Positions 11,272 to 24,135 are shown, numbered from the stretch's first letter. The stretch: 64,000 bases of DNA from Brachynemurus nebulosus (GCA_035578155.1 JAPWDM010000001.1:74900972-74964971), one strand, 5' to 3'. The notes: generated from the letters alone by a model not told the origin. A program made the numbers and translations.

Positions 11272-12274
11272 CTTGAACGAGAATATCATGAACTGATGAT
11301 GGAAACTGATGACCAAGAAACCAAACGAAATTATATTTGCCACTGTCGATTGTCCAACCACAATCTTCTGGTAATAATGAAGTAGGTTCTTTTAGGTGAG
11401 TATTTCTTCAAAATTTAGTAATATAATGAGCTCGTAATAAATGCTGCCGAAGTTCTGCTTGACAAGGTGGCAAATTTGACGAATCGAAATTTCGTATTTT
11501 TGTTCTGAAATTATCGTTCAACTTCTTACATTCATAAGTCTTTGAAAATAAGTAAAATGTAACATCGTTGACGTTATCGATGTTATTAACTCCATACATA
11601 TTACAGATAAACTTTTCTAAAGTTACAAATGTACTTTCTAATGTTTCTTCGCAATCAGTACCAAGATTTTGAAATGCTAACTGATATTCTTCAACTTTTT
11701 CTAATAATTTAAAGGGCCTGAGCTTGCCTTTTTGAAAAAATGCTGATGTGTAATCACACCCTGTTTCAGCGTGAAAGCCTGGCAAAGCTTTTGATAATGA
11801 ACTACTCAGGATATCATGCAATTCATTGATGTTAATATATCGTTCGTAATTTCCTATGCCCATATCTACCCACAATTTTATAGATGCACTTAAATGGTCC
11901 ATATTACCAAGAAGTAAAATTAAAATGTCTGAATCCGAGCATCTCACGACAATATTAGCATCAAAATCAATTTGGCAAATATTATATATAATGCGGTATT
12001 TGACAATTTTTTAAAAACCATCTTATGCCCGGTTTTTCAGTGATGGTTTAAACCAAAGATTATAGTTAAACTCGAGTTTATCTCATTTTTCAGTTTTACA
12101 GTGTGAGTTTAAATATGGCCATCAGTTTAAACTACGTTTAATTTAAACGGCCAATATTCGTGGTTTAAACTACACATTTAGTTTAAACCTAGGAAACATC
12201 AAATATTGTGTTTAATTTTTGGTTAAATAAAATATAAAATGAGAGCGACCAAGAGTATTATTTAGATTTAGTAA

Positions 12275-14739
12275 ATGTACGTGCGTCGGGTAAAAACCAT
12301 ACGTTTCCGTCCTAATCATTTTGAAATTTGGAATAATTTTGATTTTTATTCAAGATTTCCAATGCAAAAGGATATTGCCTTTTTCGTTCTGGAGAAAACT
12401 CGCCCTCATACACAGCATATAACAAACTGGCATTGTTTTTTTTTTCTTTTAGATAATAATCATTAAACTGAAAACTATTATAATAGTAATATTTTTTAAG
12501 AATAACGCTTTATCTCCTGAAATAATGTTCTTGTTGACATTAAGATATTATGCAAGTGGGGGTATGCTTATAATATGTGAAGAATTCACAGGAGTATCGA
12601 AAACTACTACTAGTAAAGTAGTGAAACTAGTATCTCAGAATATTCCTCTTAAAGGGCATAGCCGGGTAAGATAGGGAAAACGGCCCTTGACGCAAAATTG
12701 ATTGTTTTTATAGGAAATAATACTTCTTAGCCCCAGATACATTCCTGCCAAATTTCAACCCTCTGAGGCTAATAGTTTATGAATACACAAACAGACAAAA
12801 ATTTTCAAAAAAAATTTTTTTTTTACGAAATTACTGAGCCGATTTATTTGAGTTTAATATATATTGTGTACCCACCTTAAACAAAGTAATAAAAAAAATT
12901 AACATTATATCCCTTTATTATACTAATTTTTTTAAATTTTTAAATTTAAGTAAATTTTTTTTTGGCACTTACGCGTTAGCGACACCCACCATTTTTTGTT
13001 CAATAATATGTCTCTCAGTACTCTATAACATATTTTTTACGAAAAAATTTTAGTTGGTAGAACATAGTAATATTTCAATACAAATGCATGTCATGTTCGG
13101 TGCTACATATATTACTTATGTATAAAAAGGACCATAAAGTTAAGCATCTGCCTGATTTCTAAAACACAGTAGAACTCTGAGGAGTGCAATAAAATGTTCT
13201 CTTCCCCCCTGAGTTGCAGTTCTTGGAGTTCCTGTGACGGTCTAAAAAAATGTATATTTTGACTTGTTATAAAAAATATGTTTCTGCTTGTTAAAAAATA
13301 ATTTTCAAGGTTAATTTTACCATGAATCTGAATATTTGAATGAAATCAATAAAATTATCTCAGCATACTTACTAATTAAAATTACATCTAACTCAACAAA
13401 AATTATAAGTTTTAGAAACTTTATTTAAATAAAGATAATAATAATAACAATAATACGTCTTAAATGTTATATTGTTTTAATAATAATAAACATTAACTTA
13501 ATAGATTGGAACAAAAAACTTCAACAATATATAGTAATAACAACAGTCCGGCTAAAACTTGTAGTTATAAAAATATGTAGGTATATTACATGTAGGTACA
13601 TATAACTAACTTGAACAGACCCTCTCACTTGATGTTTTTGTTGCACTTCTTAAGGAGGTGCAGAAAGTGGATTTTTTCTGTAATAAAATTACATACGTTC
13701 ATAACAACGACAAACAAGCTTAGACAAACGTCTTCTTTTGTTAACACGATGACGGGTCATGGGGAATTATAACGAAATGACCAACTGGTATACTATTTTG
13801 ACAGCTAATAAACTTTGTATGAAATTGTTGACGTCGTAATACGTGGTGTATGAGCTAATAAAGTTTCATTTGACGTCTTACAAAGAAAACAACTCTAACA
13901 AAAGAGAAATCAATATCCATTTTGTTTTATTAATAAAAAAAGACAAACGGTAGAAAATGTTGGACTTGAGTAAATTTAAACTAATTTAGCGTAGTTATGA
14001 ACGTATGTAATTGTATTATTTTAGAAATAGGGTAGATATTTTACTTTATAGCCCTTCTTATACATAAGTAATATATGTAGTACCTAACATGGTATGTATT
14101 TGTATTGAAATATTACTATGTTCTACCAACTGAAATTTTTCCATAAAAATATATGTTTTAGAGTACTAAGAGACATATTATTGAACAAAAAATGGTGGGT
14201 GTCGCTAAGGCGTAAGTGCCAAAAAAAAAATTTACTTAAACTTAAAAATTTAAAAAATTTGTATAATAAAGGGATATAACGTTAATTTTTTTTTATTACT
14301 TTGCCTAAGGTGGGTACACAATATATATTAAACTTAAATAAATCGGCTAGGTAATTTCGTAAAAAAATTTTTTTTTGAAAATTTTTGTCTGTTTGTGTAT
14401 TCGAAAACTATTAGCCTCAGAGGGTTGAAATTTGGCAGGAATGTATCTGGGGCTAAGAAGTATTATTTCCTATAAGAACAATAAATTTTGAGTCAAGGGC
14501 CGTTTTCCCTATCTTACCCGGCTATGCCCTTTATTAAATTTCTTAAATTTCCAGTGTCAGACATGGAAAAGACTCAAATTATAGGAAATTTTTATAACAT
14601 TGCACGGTTTCCTAAAGTAATTGCTGCTTTAGAAATTAGAAATGTGACGCACTTAATCAGAAACACTGATAAATGCAAACAAATTGCACAGCCCAATGCC
14701 TTTTTTATGACACGCTTTAAAAATTGCACCCTAATGTAA
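12275..14739 (+). pseudogene. HARBI1-like transposase remnant, catalytic part missing
   Basis: Three pieces are seen: FRPNHFEIW...RFPMQKDIAFFVLEKTRPH (12275-12420), LSPEIMFLLTLRYYASGG and FTGVSKTTTSKVVKLVSQN (12495-12653), and, after a 1.9-kb insertion, IKFLKFP with FYNIARFPKVI (14533-14630). This is the N-terminal HTH half of a Harbinger transposase. Just after FPKVI, where the first catalytic Asp should follow, the sequence becomes unrelated, so the DDE core is deleted. Confidence 0.75.
12654..14529. mobile_element. innermost insertion with ~480-bp TIRs
   Basis: The arms 12654-13137 and 14045-14529 are inverted copies starting GGGCATAGCCGGGTAAGATA. AAA and TTT just outside extend the symmetry. 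It splits the Harbinger transposase between NIPL and IKFLKFP. Joining CTT directly to ATTAAA restores the frame, so either there is no TSD or the AAA/TTT belong to the element. The interior has no transposase. Confidence 0.85.
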
Positions 14740-17219
14740 TTTTTAAAAATATATTCAAATATATACATTTAAATTATTTTCACATAGTAGAAAATATCAT
14801 CACAATTCAAACAATCTGTTTTGACATGTATTAAAAAGAAGCCAAAAGTAGTAATTTGCTATGGTTACTTAGTTTAAACTCCGCTTAAATAAACTACGGT
14901 AGTATTGACACTGTAAAACATCGGTGGTTTAATTGATTAGTTTAAACTTGAGTTTAGCTAAACGTGGTTTACATAAACTCAAGTTTAAACGGCCACTGAA
15001 AAACCGGGCATTAGTGTGTTTATTACTTCTTACTAAACTCATAATACACATTTTTAAATTATTTTGTACTATATTTTTAATACAAAATCACCGATAAAAT
15101 TTCAGTTTTTAAAAAGATCGCCAAAACGATGCTCTCTGTCTCTTTCAAATCGTATGACGTCATTAGCTCTAAAACATTGAGTAGCAGCAGTAGGTCTAGT
15201 AATGAAAATTAATAATAATGAAAAATTTCTTTCTTAGTTATCAAAAAAGTAAACAGTTTTTTTTCCTGGCTACAATATAATACCTACCTACATATTTGAA
15301 CGAGCTTGTGACGTAAGCTGCTTTTGATTGATGTTTTTGATTACGTCATTTTTAACGTAAATTTTGTAATTTTATTTAATTAAAATTTTTATATTTTTGA
15401 ATGAAATAACTTGTAAAAAAGCAATATTCAGTATCATTATGACTCGAGTAATTATTTAATAATCAAAATAAATATTTTTTCAACTACTGTCAAATACCCC
15501 ATTCTAGTATCCGCCTCTCGTGTTTTCCACATGATAGTATATCTACTTTCGTCATCATTACTTTATCATCTTCAACTCGATAATAATAACGTTGATCAAA
15601 ACTTAAGTAAATAATTTTAGTATAGATAAAAGGTGCTATTTTGTTAGTAGCCCAGTGGCTAATAAAAAATTGAACTAATGTTTCTTTAAACTGAATATCT
15701 TTTAACTGAGTTGTGAAATTATGAGGTCTTATTTGATTTGGTCCAATTGAAACTTGGTTGGCTGATTTTCGACGTGTACGCTCATAATCTTTAATTGAAG
15801 GTGTAAAGTACTGATCGAATACAATGTCAATCCGAGTTGCTTTAAACTGAAATATCATACTCAGGAATTTTTTTGATATGCTGTCGAATGCTTTTGGTAT
15901 ATCTTTTATTAGATGTAACATGAAAAAACCATCCAATATAGCTACATCAAAATGCGATGGTGGCTGGATATTATTATGACACGTTTTTTTTTCGATTAGT
16001 TTAGCTAATTGTGCTTTATCTGTTTTGCAAATACTTCCATCAGTATGGCACATTGATGTTGGCATAGCTGTAAGTGGATATGGAAGTACCTTCTCAATAT
16101 CAATTTTGTGGCTTAATGATAATCCTAACAATCGACCAAACAAATCTCTTTGCTTCCGTAATTCCACAACTTTATTATCAAGGGTGACTTTTTTCTTCTT
16201 TGGAGCAACAGCAAAATTAATTATTGGAATTTTTTTATAGGTTTCTCAAATCTACCTTCATTTGCAGCACACTCATTGATAAATTGTTCTCTTAGGGCAT
16301 TTCCATTCTTTTCGATATTTAATAGAAAATCGGCTATATCAGAGGAGGCAGATTTTTCTGTAGCGATATTGTAGAGATGATCTTTATCCAAACTTTCATC
16401 GAATGGATTTAAATTTTTTTTTAAATTTCCACGAAACTTTTAACTTGTTTTTCATAAATTTTTATTCGATAGGGTTCTAAATCTGCAGTGGCATCTTGTA
16501 ATTGCCTTAATCCACTAACATTAAGGACATGAGAAATTAAAGTAGCTCTAATACTATGACTTTTTGCCCAGAGTTGACGCGCTGATATAGAATTAGTGAA
16601 ATGTGAAATTCCACTTAATCGTCTTGCTGCATCAGTATTTATAGTTTGTTCTAATGTTAGGTCTATGGGTATTCTTGAAAATGGCTTATCTGTTCTTTTT
16701 ATTCCAAAAACACCCTTCTTCAAATCATTTTCAAGCCCTGGGTGAGTTTCATTGATATTATTTAAATTGTTTGAATATTTAACAGTCCATCGGGCATAGT
16801 TCGGTTGATTAAATATAAAAAATAAATTTGCTATTTTTGGGAGTACATACTTGTACATTTCAAAATCACCCATGCGTATACTTCTTGATAGAGTGATGTA
16901 GTATTTCACAAGTTGTACATAAATCATGTAATACCGAGGTGTTTTTCCATGATCACCCCGTAGTGTGGCTTCTTCATACTCTTAATACAACAATAGTTAA
17001 TCAGACAGTACATTGCAAGGTACTCCATTCTCCACCGTTGGTGAATCAGAAATTTTTATTTCTTGATATTTTAAAAGATCGTCATAAATTTCCTTTTTAG
17101 CGAATTTCCAAAACTGGAAATTCAGCTATTACAGCAGGTGTCATGGTGCGACCTCTGGCGGTGACTATAACAGAAATGTATTTTGAGGTCCCTAGAATAC
17201 GAAAATGATATTCACTAAA

Positions 17220-17834
<615 letters not shown>

Positions 17835-18126
17835 AGGGTCGGTATTATAAAGCTAAAATAAATCGACAGATAACTATCTCTCAGTTAAATTTATGTCAAG
17901 GATAAAAGTTAGCTGCGTATTATAAAACATTGCACCAACAAAAATAGCTATCTTGAGATTCACCGACCGATCCGACTAATTTATACTAATTACAAATATT
18001 ACCAGGGAAATTCAGTAACAAACAATAACGTTTGACAGAAGTTCTTCTAGTTTTTCTGTATAGCGTTGTTCATTTTCGTTCATTTGCTGTTTCCTAGTTG
18101 TGGTTTTAGCGCTAATTAAAGAAATA

Positions 18127-18591
18127 ATGGATGGAAAAAGAGAACGCGGTAAAAATTACACAGAATTTGAAAAACAAAATCTTTTACGTATAGTACAAGA
18201 TTTTTATGATATAATTGATAATAAAAAAACAGATTCAGTTAATGTTAAAAAAAAGTTGGAGACGTGGAATTTAATAGCCTATAAATACAACGCGGTATGC
18301 CAAACAGGGCTGAGAACTGGGCCACAATTAAAAATGTTGTATGAAACTATAAAAAAAAAGTGAAAAAGGATGTAGCAGAGGAAAAGGTACAGCTAATTGC
18401 TTTTTGATATAGGTACGCCTTATTTGTATAAAACAATAACTTATTCTAAAATATTATAGGTAGAAATATATAAGACGGGAGGAGGAGTAACAAAAAAAAA
18501 AAAAAAATTGACGCCGTTGGAGAGGCATACCTATCATTTTCAAGAGCGACAACAGAATTAAAACATCAATATGATAGTACGTCACGATTAG
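18127..18591 (+). pseudogene. MSANT/Myb-like Harbinger partner protein, N-terminal exons
   Basis: Exon 1 (18127-18386) encodes MDGKRERGKNYTEFEKQNLL, LETWNLIAYKYNAV and RTGPQLKMLYETIKKK, a trihelix-like DNA-binding domain as in Harbinger accessory proteins, which bind the transposase and TIRs. An A-run adds a frameshift before KDVAEEK. A GT-AG intron (18387-18459) leads to exon 2 (IYKTGGGV...FSRATTELKHQYDS), also shifted within an A-run, ending at GTATGT (18592). The rest of the gene lies beyond the Copia-1 insertion, at 29939-30807. Confidence 0.75.
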
Positions 18592-18757
18592 GTATGTATT
18601 TTCGTTGTAAATTTTTTCTTTTACATATTACTTATCGTATTATTTCATTTGTGTTTAACAATACGTACATGATTATTACCTATAAAATATTCTGTACAAT
18701 CAACACATCGGTTGCTTTCCTTAAATCAGCCTGTTAATTTATTGTGTATCAAATATG

Positions 18758-18762
18758 AATAC
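18758..18762. repeat. Copia-1 left TSD AATAC
   Basis: AATAC here and at 29898-29902 directly flank the two LTRs: a perfect 5-bp target duplication. Confidence 0.95.
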
Positions 18763-18961
18763 TGTTGGAATATATTACATTTATATTGGCTATGAATATT
18801 TTGATTGTACGGTTTTTGTTTAGTTGTTGATACTTGTTCAGTTGTTATAAAATAATGAAAGGGTGTAAAATTGCTGTAATGTTAGTTTATAGTTAAAAAG
18901 GATTAATAAAGAAATAAATGAAGATTATTAATTAAAAAGAAGTTTAATTTATTTATTAACA
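18763..18961 (+). repeat. Copia-1 5' LTR
   Basis: TG...CA termini, 199 bp. Pairs with 29699-29897. Confidence 0.95.
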
Positions 18962-19072
18962 TGGTAGCAGAGCGTGGTTGAATAGAAAGAAGAGAAAAAA
19001 AAAACGTGGTAGAATAGAAAGAAGAAAGAAATTAATTGCAAAGGAAATCAAGAAAAAAAATAAAGGAATGAT

Positions 19073-22000
19073 ATTAATATTCCAATCTTTGACGGATCAG
19101 ATTATAGTAACTGGAAAATACGGATTTTAAAATTTATGGAATTAAAAAAATGTAAAGAGGTTGTTATGCGACCAAAAATTAGTAGCGATAATGACAAATG
19201 GGATGAACGTGATATACAGGCAACAAACTACATTTACAGTGCTATTACTAATAAACAATTGGAATATATAAATGAACTCGACTCGGCATACGAAATTATG
19301 AAGAAATTCGACGATATGTACTTAAAAAAATCGACAGCATTGCAAATCGTTTGCAGACATAAACTGGAAAATGTGAAACTTAAAAATTACTCGGATGTAT
19401 CTTTATATTTTGACGATTTTGAGAAAGCAGTAAATGAGTTGAAGCAGGCAGGCGCAAACATATCAGAACAGGAAAAGTTGAATTATATGTTGAAATCATT
19501 GCCACAAAACTACAGTCATATTGGAGATTTAATAGATGTCTTGCCAGAAGAAGAGAGGACAGTGGACTATTTAAAAAGTAAAATAAAACTAAAAAGTGTG
19601 GAAGAAAAGTCAAATGAAATAAACGAGAACTCAAATGTTTTTCGAGCCGATGCTAGGCCATCGACATCTCAGACTAATTTCAATTGTTTTATCTGTGGAA
19701 AACCTGGCCATTTGAAAAAGGACTGCCGTTCAGGATATTATAGAGGTCGAGGTCATCATTATGGATATCGAGGTCGAGGACAATATCAAAGTAGAAATTT
19801 TCATCGAGGGCGAGGTCGTGGAAATTACCAAAATAATGAAAATGAAAGAAACAATTTCCATACTACCGTTGCATATAATAGTGTAAATAATGAATCTGAA
19901 AAGTCCAAGAAAGGTGAAATAAATTGGTTACTCGACAGTGGGTGCACTGATCACATCATTAATACGGATGAATATTATGATGAATATGAGACACTGAATA
20001 CACCTGCAAAAGTTAAAGTTGGAGATGGAAGAATATTACAAGCTACAAAAATTGGAAACATTAAAACATATTTCTTAGTATATGGGAAAAGGTGTGAAAT
20101 AACGATAAAAAATGTTTATTATGTTAAAGAGATGAAGGCAAATTTATTGAGCTACTCTAAAATTACAAATAAAAATTCAGTGTTTTCAAGAGGAAAACTA
20201 TCAAAAATATATAATACATATGGAGAACTTATAGCTATAGCATATAAAGATGAAAGTTTGTATAAAATGAAGAGCTATATAAATAAAATAAATGAAGAAA
20301 TATTGAAGGTAAATACAACTAAAGGTGAAATGACTACAAAAGAAAAATTACCTCGTACATTGGGACATGTAAACTTTAAAAATTTGGAAATAATGTGTAA
20401 AAGTGAGGTATTAGAAGGGTTACCTAAAGAAATTGAAAAGGAATATTTAAAATGTGTAACATGTATTCAAAACAAAATGCATAACTTACCATTTCAAAAC
20501 AATAGACGAAGAGCAGAAGATATATTAGAGATTGTATATACAGATTTAAATGGGCCACATCAAACTACAGGATTAAATGGAGAAAATATTTTTTTATTAC
20601 TCATGCGGGAGAAGTACTAACTTGGCGCATACATTTCTGTACGCAAAATAGCTGTTTGCCCACTGTACTCTTCCCGCATACTTTTTTGCGTGTGGAAAGT
20701 TACTTTCCACACGCAAATTGACAATAAAACACGTAAAATTTAATCAAAACACGTAAAGCCGCCTCTTAATTTTTCATTTAATAAATATTTCATAATTATT
20801 TCTATAGAAACCACCAACAAACTAATTTAAAAGATAATTAATTCAGAAAAAAAAGACGAACACTTGAAATATTATTTTAAAAAGTAATAAAAATGTCAAA
20901 ATAGTGATAATAATAGAAAAAAGTATGTGAAATTCGTAATAAAAAATAGTATGTGCAACTCGTGCGAGATTGTCGATTGTCCCACTCAAGCGAATGAGCG
21001 CACTCACTACGTTCGTGCGCTTAACTTCGCTTTCGTGGGCAATCGACAATTTCCCGCACTTATTGCACAATATACTATTTTAACTTTCATAGACGATTAC
21101 AGCAAAATAATAAGGGTATATTGTATCCGATCAAAGGATGAGGTTTATGATTTCTTTGTGCAGTATGTAAATGAAATACAGAATCTAACTGGGAAGACTA
21201 TTAAAGAACTTCGTTGTGATAATGGCAAAGAATATATAAATGGAAAAATGTACCAGTTTGCAAAAGAAAAAGGAATTGTTATAAAACCGTGTCCAGCATA
21301 TGTACATCAACTTAATGGGACTGCAGAGAGACATAATAGGACACTAATGGATATGGGGAGATGTTTATTAAAAGAAGCGAAAGTTGAAAGAAAATATTGG
21401 CCGGAAATAATCAAAACAGCAGCATACCTTAAAAACAGAATGTTAACCAACACTGTTGAAAAGAAAACTCCATATGAAATATTTTTTAAAAGGAAGCCAT
21501 CTATAAATAATTTAAAATTATATGGAAGTAAAGTATTTGTACGCATACCAGATGAGAGAAGAAAATCAAAATGGGGCAAGAAGGCTGAATGTGGAATTTG
21601 ACTTGGATACACTGATACCGAATACAGAGTACTAATGAATAACAAAGTTATAATTGCCAGACATTGTGATATTATAGAGGAAGATGTTAAATTATGTGGA
21701 TTTAATGATGAAAAAGATGAAAAGAAGATTGAAGCAGAAGAAAGAGGAAAAAGTCTGAATGAGATAAGGAACAATGAAGGACAAAATTTAAATAATAACA
21801 TGCAAACTGAGACAGCCACTACAGGACAGTTAGAAGAGGAAATTGGACTTGAAAGAAATTATGAAGATGAGATAGAAAATGATGAAAACTTAAAAAGAAA
21901 AGGATCAAGAAGACAGATTAAACAGCCACAGCGATTTCATGATGAATTTGGCTATCACTATATTAGTGTAAATTATTGTGATGTTTTTATTCTAGAAAAT

Positions 22001-22357
22001 TTTCAGGAGGCGATATCTGGTGATGATTCGGAGCAATGGAAAGCAGCTATGGATCGTGTAATGAAAAGTATTGAGCAGAATAATACATGGACTATAACTG
22101 ATAAACCAGTAAAAATGTACGAGGATAATTCAGGAGCAGTAGCAATAGCGAAATATGGAAATTTCACAAAAAATTCTAAACACATAGAAGTTCATTATCA
22201 TTTTATACATGAAAATGTTAAATTGAAGAGGATTGAAGTTGTTAAAATTGAATCAGAAAATACTTTGGCAGATATGTTTACTAAGGCTTTGGGAAATGTA
22301 AAATTCAGTAAATTTAGAGATATGTTAAACTTGAGATCAAATGTTAGTAAGTTATAG
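19073..22357 (+). pseudogene. Copia-1 gag-pol, missing most of the reverse transcriptase
   Basis: In order: Gag start IPIFDGSDYSNWKIRIL upstream of the ATG at 19136, a UBN2-type capsid region, zinc knuckle CFICGKPGHLKKDC (~19684), a basic Gly-Arg-rich stretch, protease WLLDSGCTDHII (~19926), GAG-pre-integrase with HVNFKNLEIM and CVTCIQNK, and integrase (TDLNGPH, then after an insertion FIDDYSK, LRCDNGKEY and NGTAERHNRT). A TGA interrupts GI-LGYTDTEYRV at about 21599. After NNTWTITDKP the frame jumps directly to VKMYEDNSGAVAIAKYGNF, the end of RNase H. The whole RT core with YVDD is deleted. The element could only have moved with helper proteins before further decay. Confidence 0.9.
20597..21077. 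mobile_element. 481-bp hairpin-ended insertion in the Copia-1 integrase
   Basis: Flanked by TTTTA on both sides (20592-20596, 21078-21082); removal restores NIFLTFIDDYSK. The left end folds on itself: ATGCGGGAGAAGTAC (20602-20616) with GTACTCTTCCCGCAT. A second perfect palindrome GTGTGGAAAGT/ACTTTCCACAC follows at 20690-20712. The right 130 bp (20945-21077) is one large hairpin with AGTATGTGCAACTCGTGCG and ATTGTCGATTGTCCCAC arms. There is no ORF. The two ends are different hairpins rather than ordinary TIRs. Confidence 0.8.
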
Positions 22358-23592
22358 ATGTGTGTTAAGTAGAAATTGAAATGTACTGCATAGCAATATA
22401 AATGTGTCCAGTAAAGTAAAGTCTGAAATGGCAATTTTTCAACCTCGGTCAAACTTGGCTGAAATATTCCTAGGCATACTAGATTTGACTAGGGATAGTT
22501 TTAAGGGGGTTGCGACCCCAGCGTCAGGGTGAAAAAGGGGTGAAATTGCTCCAAAAGCCATTTTTTCACATTTTTCGCGTAAACTATTATAGATATAGAG
22601 AAATGTTTCAAATAGAAGTTGTAGAGAATGTTAAGATCTACAACTTTTGTACGAAACGTTTTTTTGCATCTATTGCAGTTTTCGCGAAAAATCAATTTAA
22701 AGTTTAAAATCTTTGAAATTAGAATTTGTTTTTTCATAAAATTAATTACCATTTTAAGAATAAAAAGTCCTTAGCCATTTTTGGCGATTTTGTGAATTGT
22801 AGAAGTTGGGAAAAGTTGGGGCGCTGAACATCCGGCACTGAGCGCAAGAGAGACAGCGTATAGGACGCACTCTTTGCACTCATTGCCGCATTTGATACGG
22901 TTAAAAGAGAAGAGCGGCGGATGTCGTGAGTGCGTGGAACAGAAAAGTTTACTAAGAATAATTCTCCCTATGAAAAAAAGTGCTCTGATCCAGGACAAGG
23001 GTAGAAACAACCCCTATAAAGTTTATTTTCCAATTATCTCGCGAAGTGTGCGAGATATGGAAAATTTTTTCAAATAAAAATTGTAGATCTTTCGATTCTA
23101 TAAGAAAAGTATACCACCCTCTTACCCCTATCTCTAATAGAATCTCGGGAGAAATCATCCCCGATAAGGAAAAAAAAAGAAAAACAATTTTTTTTCGCCT
23201 AATTCCAATATTTTCAAACATTTAGAGAAAAAAAGTATTCTTGGCATTTTTCTCTAAAATTGAAAATAGAGAAATTAGGAAAAATAAAAGGCCCCCATGG
23301 CACGGGACTGGTGCTTTTCATTTAAAATTATCAATGGTTAACTAATGTCCGTTACCGGTCAATTTTGACTAGCAACGGTGTCTGATTTGTTTTTATAGGA
23401 CATGAAATGAGACACAAGAGAAGAGAATGCTAGTAAGTTGATAATATCACATCGTTAAAAAAATAAATTTGTATTTTTTGAAAATAGGTAGCGCCTACTT
23501 GATTTATATAATATTAGAAAATATACAATTTATGTTTACGTAAAACATTTTGAAACTGTAATTTGACGATTGTGAAGATATTTTTCAATTTA

Positions 23593-23920
23593 AAAATGGA
23601 AAAATGAAATGGAAATATTTGCGATACTATGGAAACTAGTATCGAAATATGCACTAAACGCTGATTAAATATTTAATTTCCCAATATCCATCCATTAACT
23701 TAACGGACGATTTAATCATCAGTTAACAAAAATTACCCTTGGTGCAACAGATAATCAGAGATTTTAACTACCGTTAAACTTAATCATTGATTAAGGTCTT
23801 AACGGCCGATTAATAATGTTGGTGCAATCGGCCATGGGAGTCGATTAAAAATATTTAAATTTAGTGATAATAGTTTCCATAGTATCACAAATATTTATAT
23901 TCATTTTCTACTATTGAAAT
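23593..23920. repeat. imperfect inverted repeat inside the TTAA element
   Basis: GATACTATGGAAACTAGTAT (about 23623-23642) pairs with ATAGTTTCCATAGTATC (about 23870-23886), and flanking ATTT-rich DNA extends the pairing. Between them GGTGCAAC and GGTGCAATCGGCC recur. It could be a further nested MITE; ends not defined. Confidence 0.5.
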
Positions 23921-24135
23921 ATACTTTTGTACAATTTCAGTTAAAATTATCTTTTCTTTTTCTATAAAATGTTGGAACATCTCGTAGACTCGATATCTAA
24001 TATAATAATAGTAAAAAAAATGATTTTTCAAAATTATTGAAGAAGAATAAATAAAAATGTTAACATTGTTAACCTACGTGAATACCCAATTTCAACGTTT
24101 CCCGAAAATTTGGAGAAACAAAGTACTTTATTAGA

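Larger units (their letters stand above)
12026..15010. mobile_element. Harbinger-type element, TTA TSD
   Basis: The termini TGCCCGGTTTTTCAGTG (12026) and its complement ending at 15010 are flanked by TTA on both sides (12023-12025, 15011-15013). A 3-bp TWA duplication is the PIF/Harbinger signature. Subterminal DNA is full of TTTAAAC/GTTTAAA motifs. Inside are remnants of a HARBI1-like transposase broken by a further insertion. Confidence 0.9.
11993..15500. mobile_element. outermost insertion in the PIN-like gene (2-bp AT TSD)
   Basis: The ends are inverted: GCGGTATTTGACA at 11993-12005 and its mate TGTCAAATACCCC at 15488-15500, each flanked by AT. Removing the element and one AT restores the reading frame TRIIYNICQIDF of the PIN-like gene exactly, so the boundaries are well supported. 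It has no coding sequence of its own and hosts the Harbinger element. Its superfamily is unknown. Confidence 0.85.
11137..17060 (-). pseudogene. broken PIN-like nuclease-family gene (uncharacterised, multicopy in arthropods)
   Basis: Read on minus, the parts in order are: YEEATLRGDHGKTPRYYMIY and NLFFIFNQPNYARW (16421-17000), LDKDHLYNIATEKSASS and RFEKPIKKIPI (16167-16420), VLPYPLTAMPTSMCHTDGS and IDIVFDQYFTPSIKDYERTR (15510-16167), a 3.5-kb insertion, then RCSDSDILILLL and FHAETGCDYTSAFFQKGK (11408-11990), and PEDCGWTIDSGKYNF. A GT-AG intron (11202-11271) leads to a last exon ending at 11137. SDSD and TGCD acidic motifs suggest a PIN/FEN-like nuclease. Damage includes a frameshift in an A-run near 16420, a one-base loss in HEEADTR near 15515, TGA for Trp near 11406 and early stops near 17000. 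I infer a dead copy of a family whose cellular or TE role is not known to me. Confidence 0.75.

Noticed and set aside
14488..14739. Single 83-codon ORF MSQGPFSLSYPAM...
   Set aside because: It crosses the edge of the innermost insertion (14529). Only the part from IKFLKFP onward is real Harbinger remnant.
16180..16210. PKKKKV as a nuclear localisation signal in the PIN-like gene
   Set aside because: The motif is present in frame, but a short Lys run in an A-rich decayed gene is weak evidence. Not used for the call.
20843..21070. 75-codon minus-strand ORF in the hairpin insertion
   Set aside because: It runs through a large hairpin and AT-rich DNA and has no family features. The insertion is best seen as non-coding.
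22501..23221. Several 65-90-codon ORFs that recur at 28690-29594
   Set aside because: They occur as mirror copies because the two arms of the 7.3-kb element are inverted repeats. No family features, and both strands are open at once.
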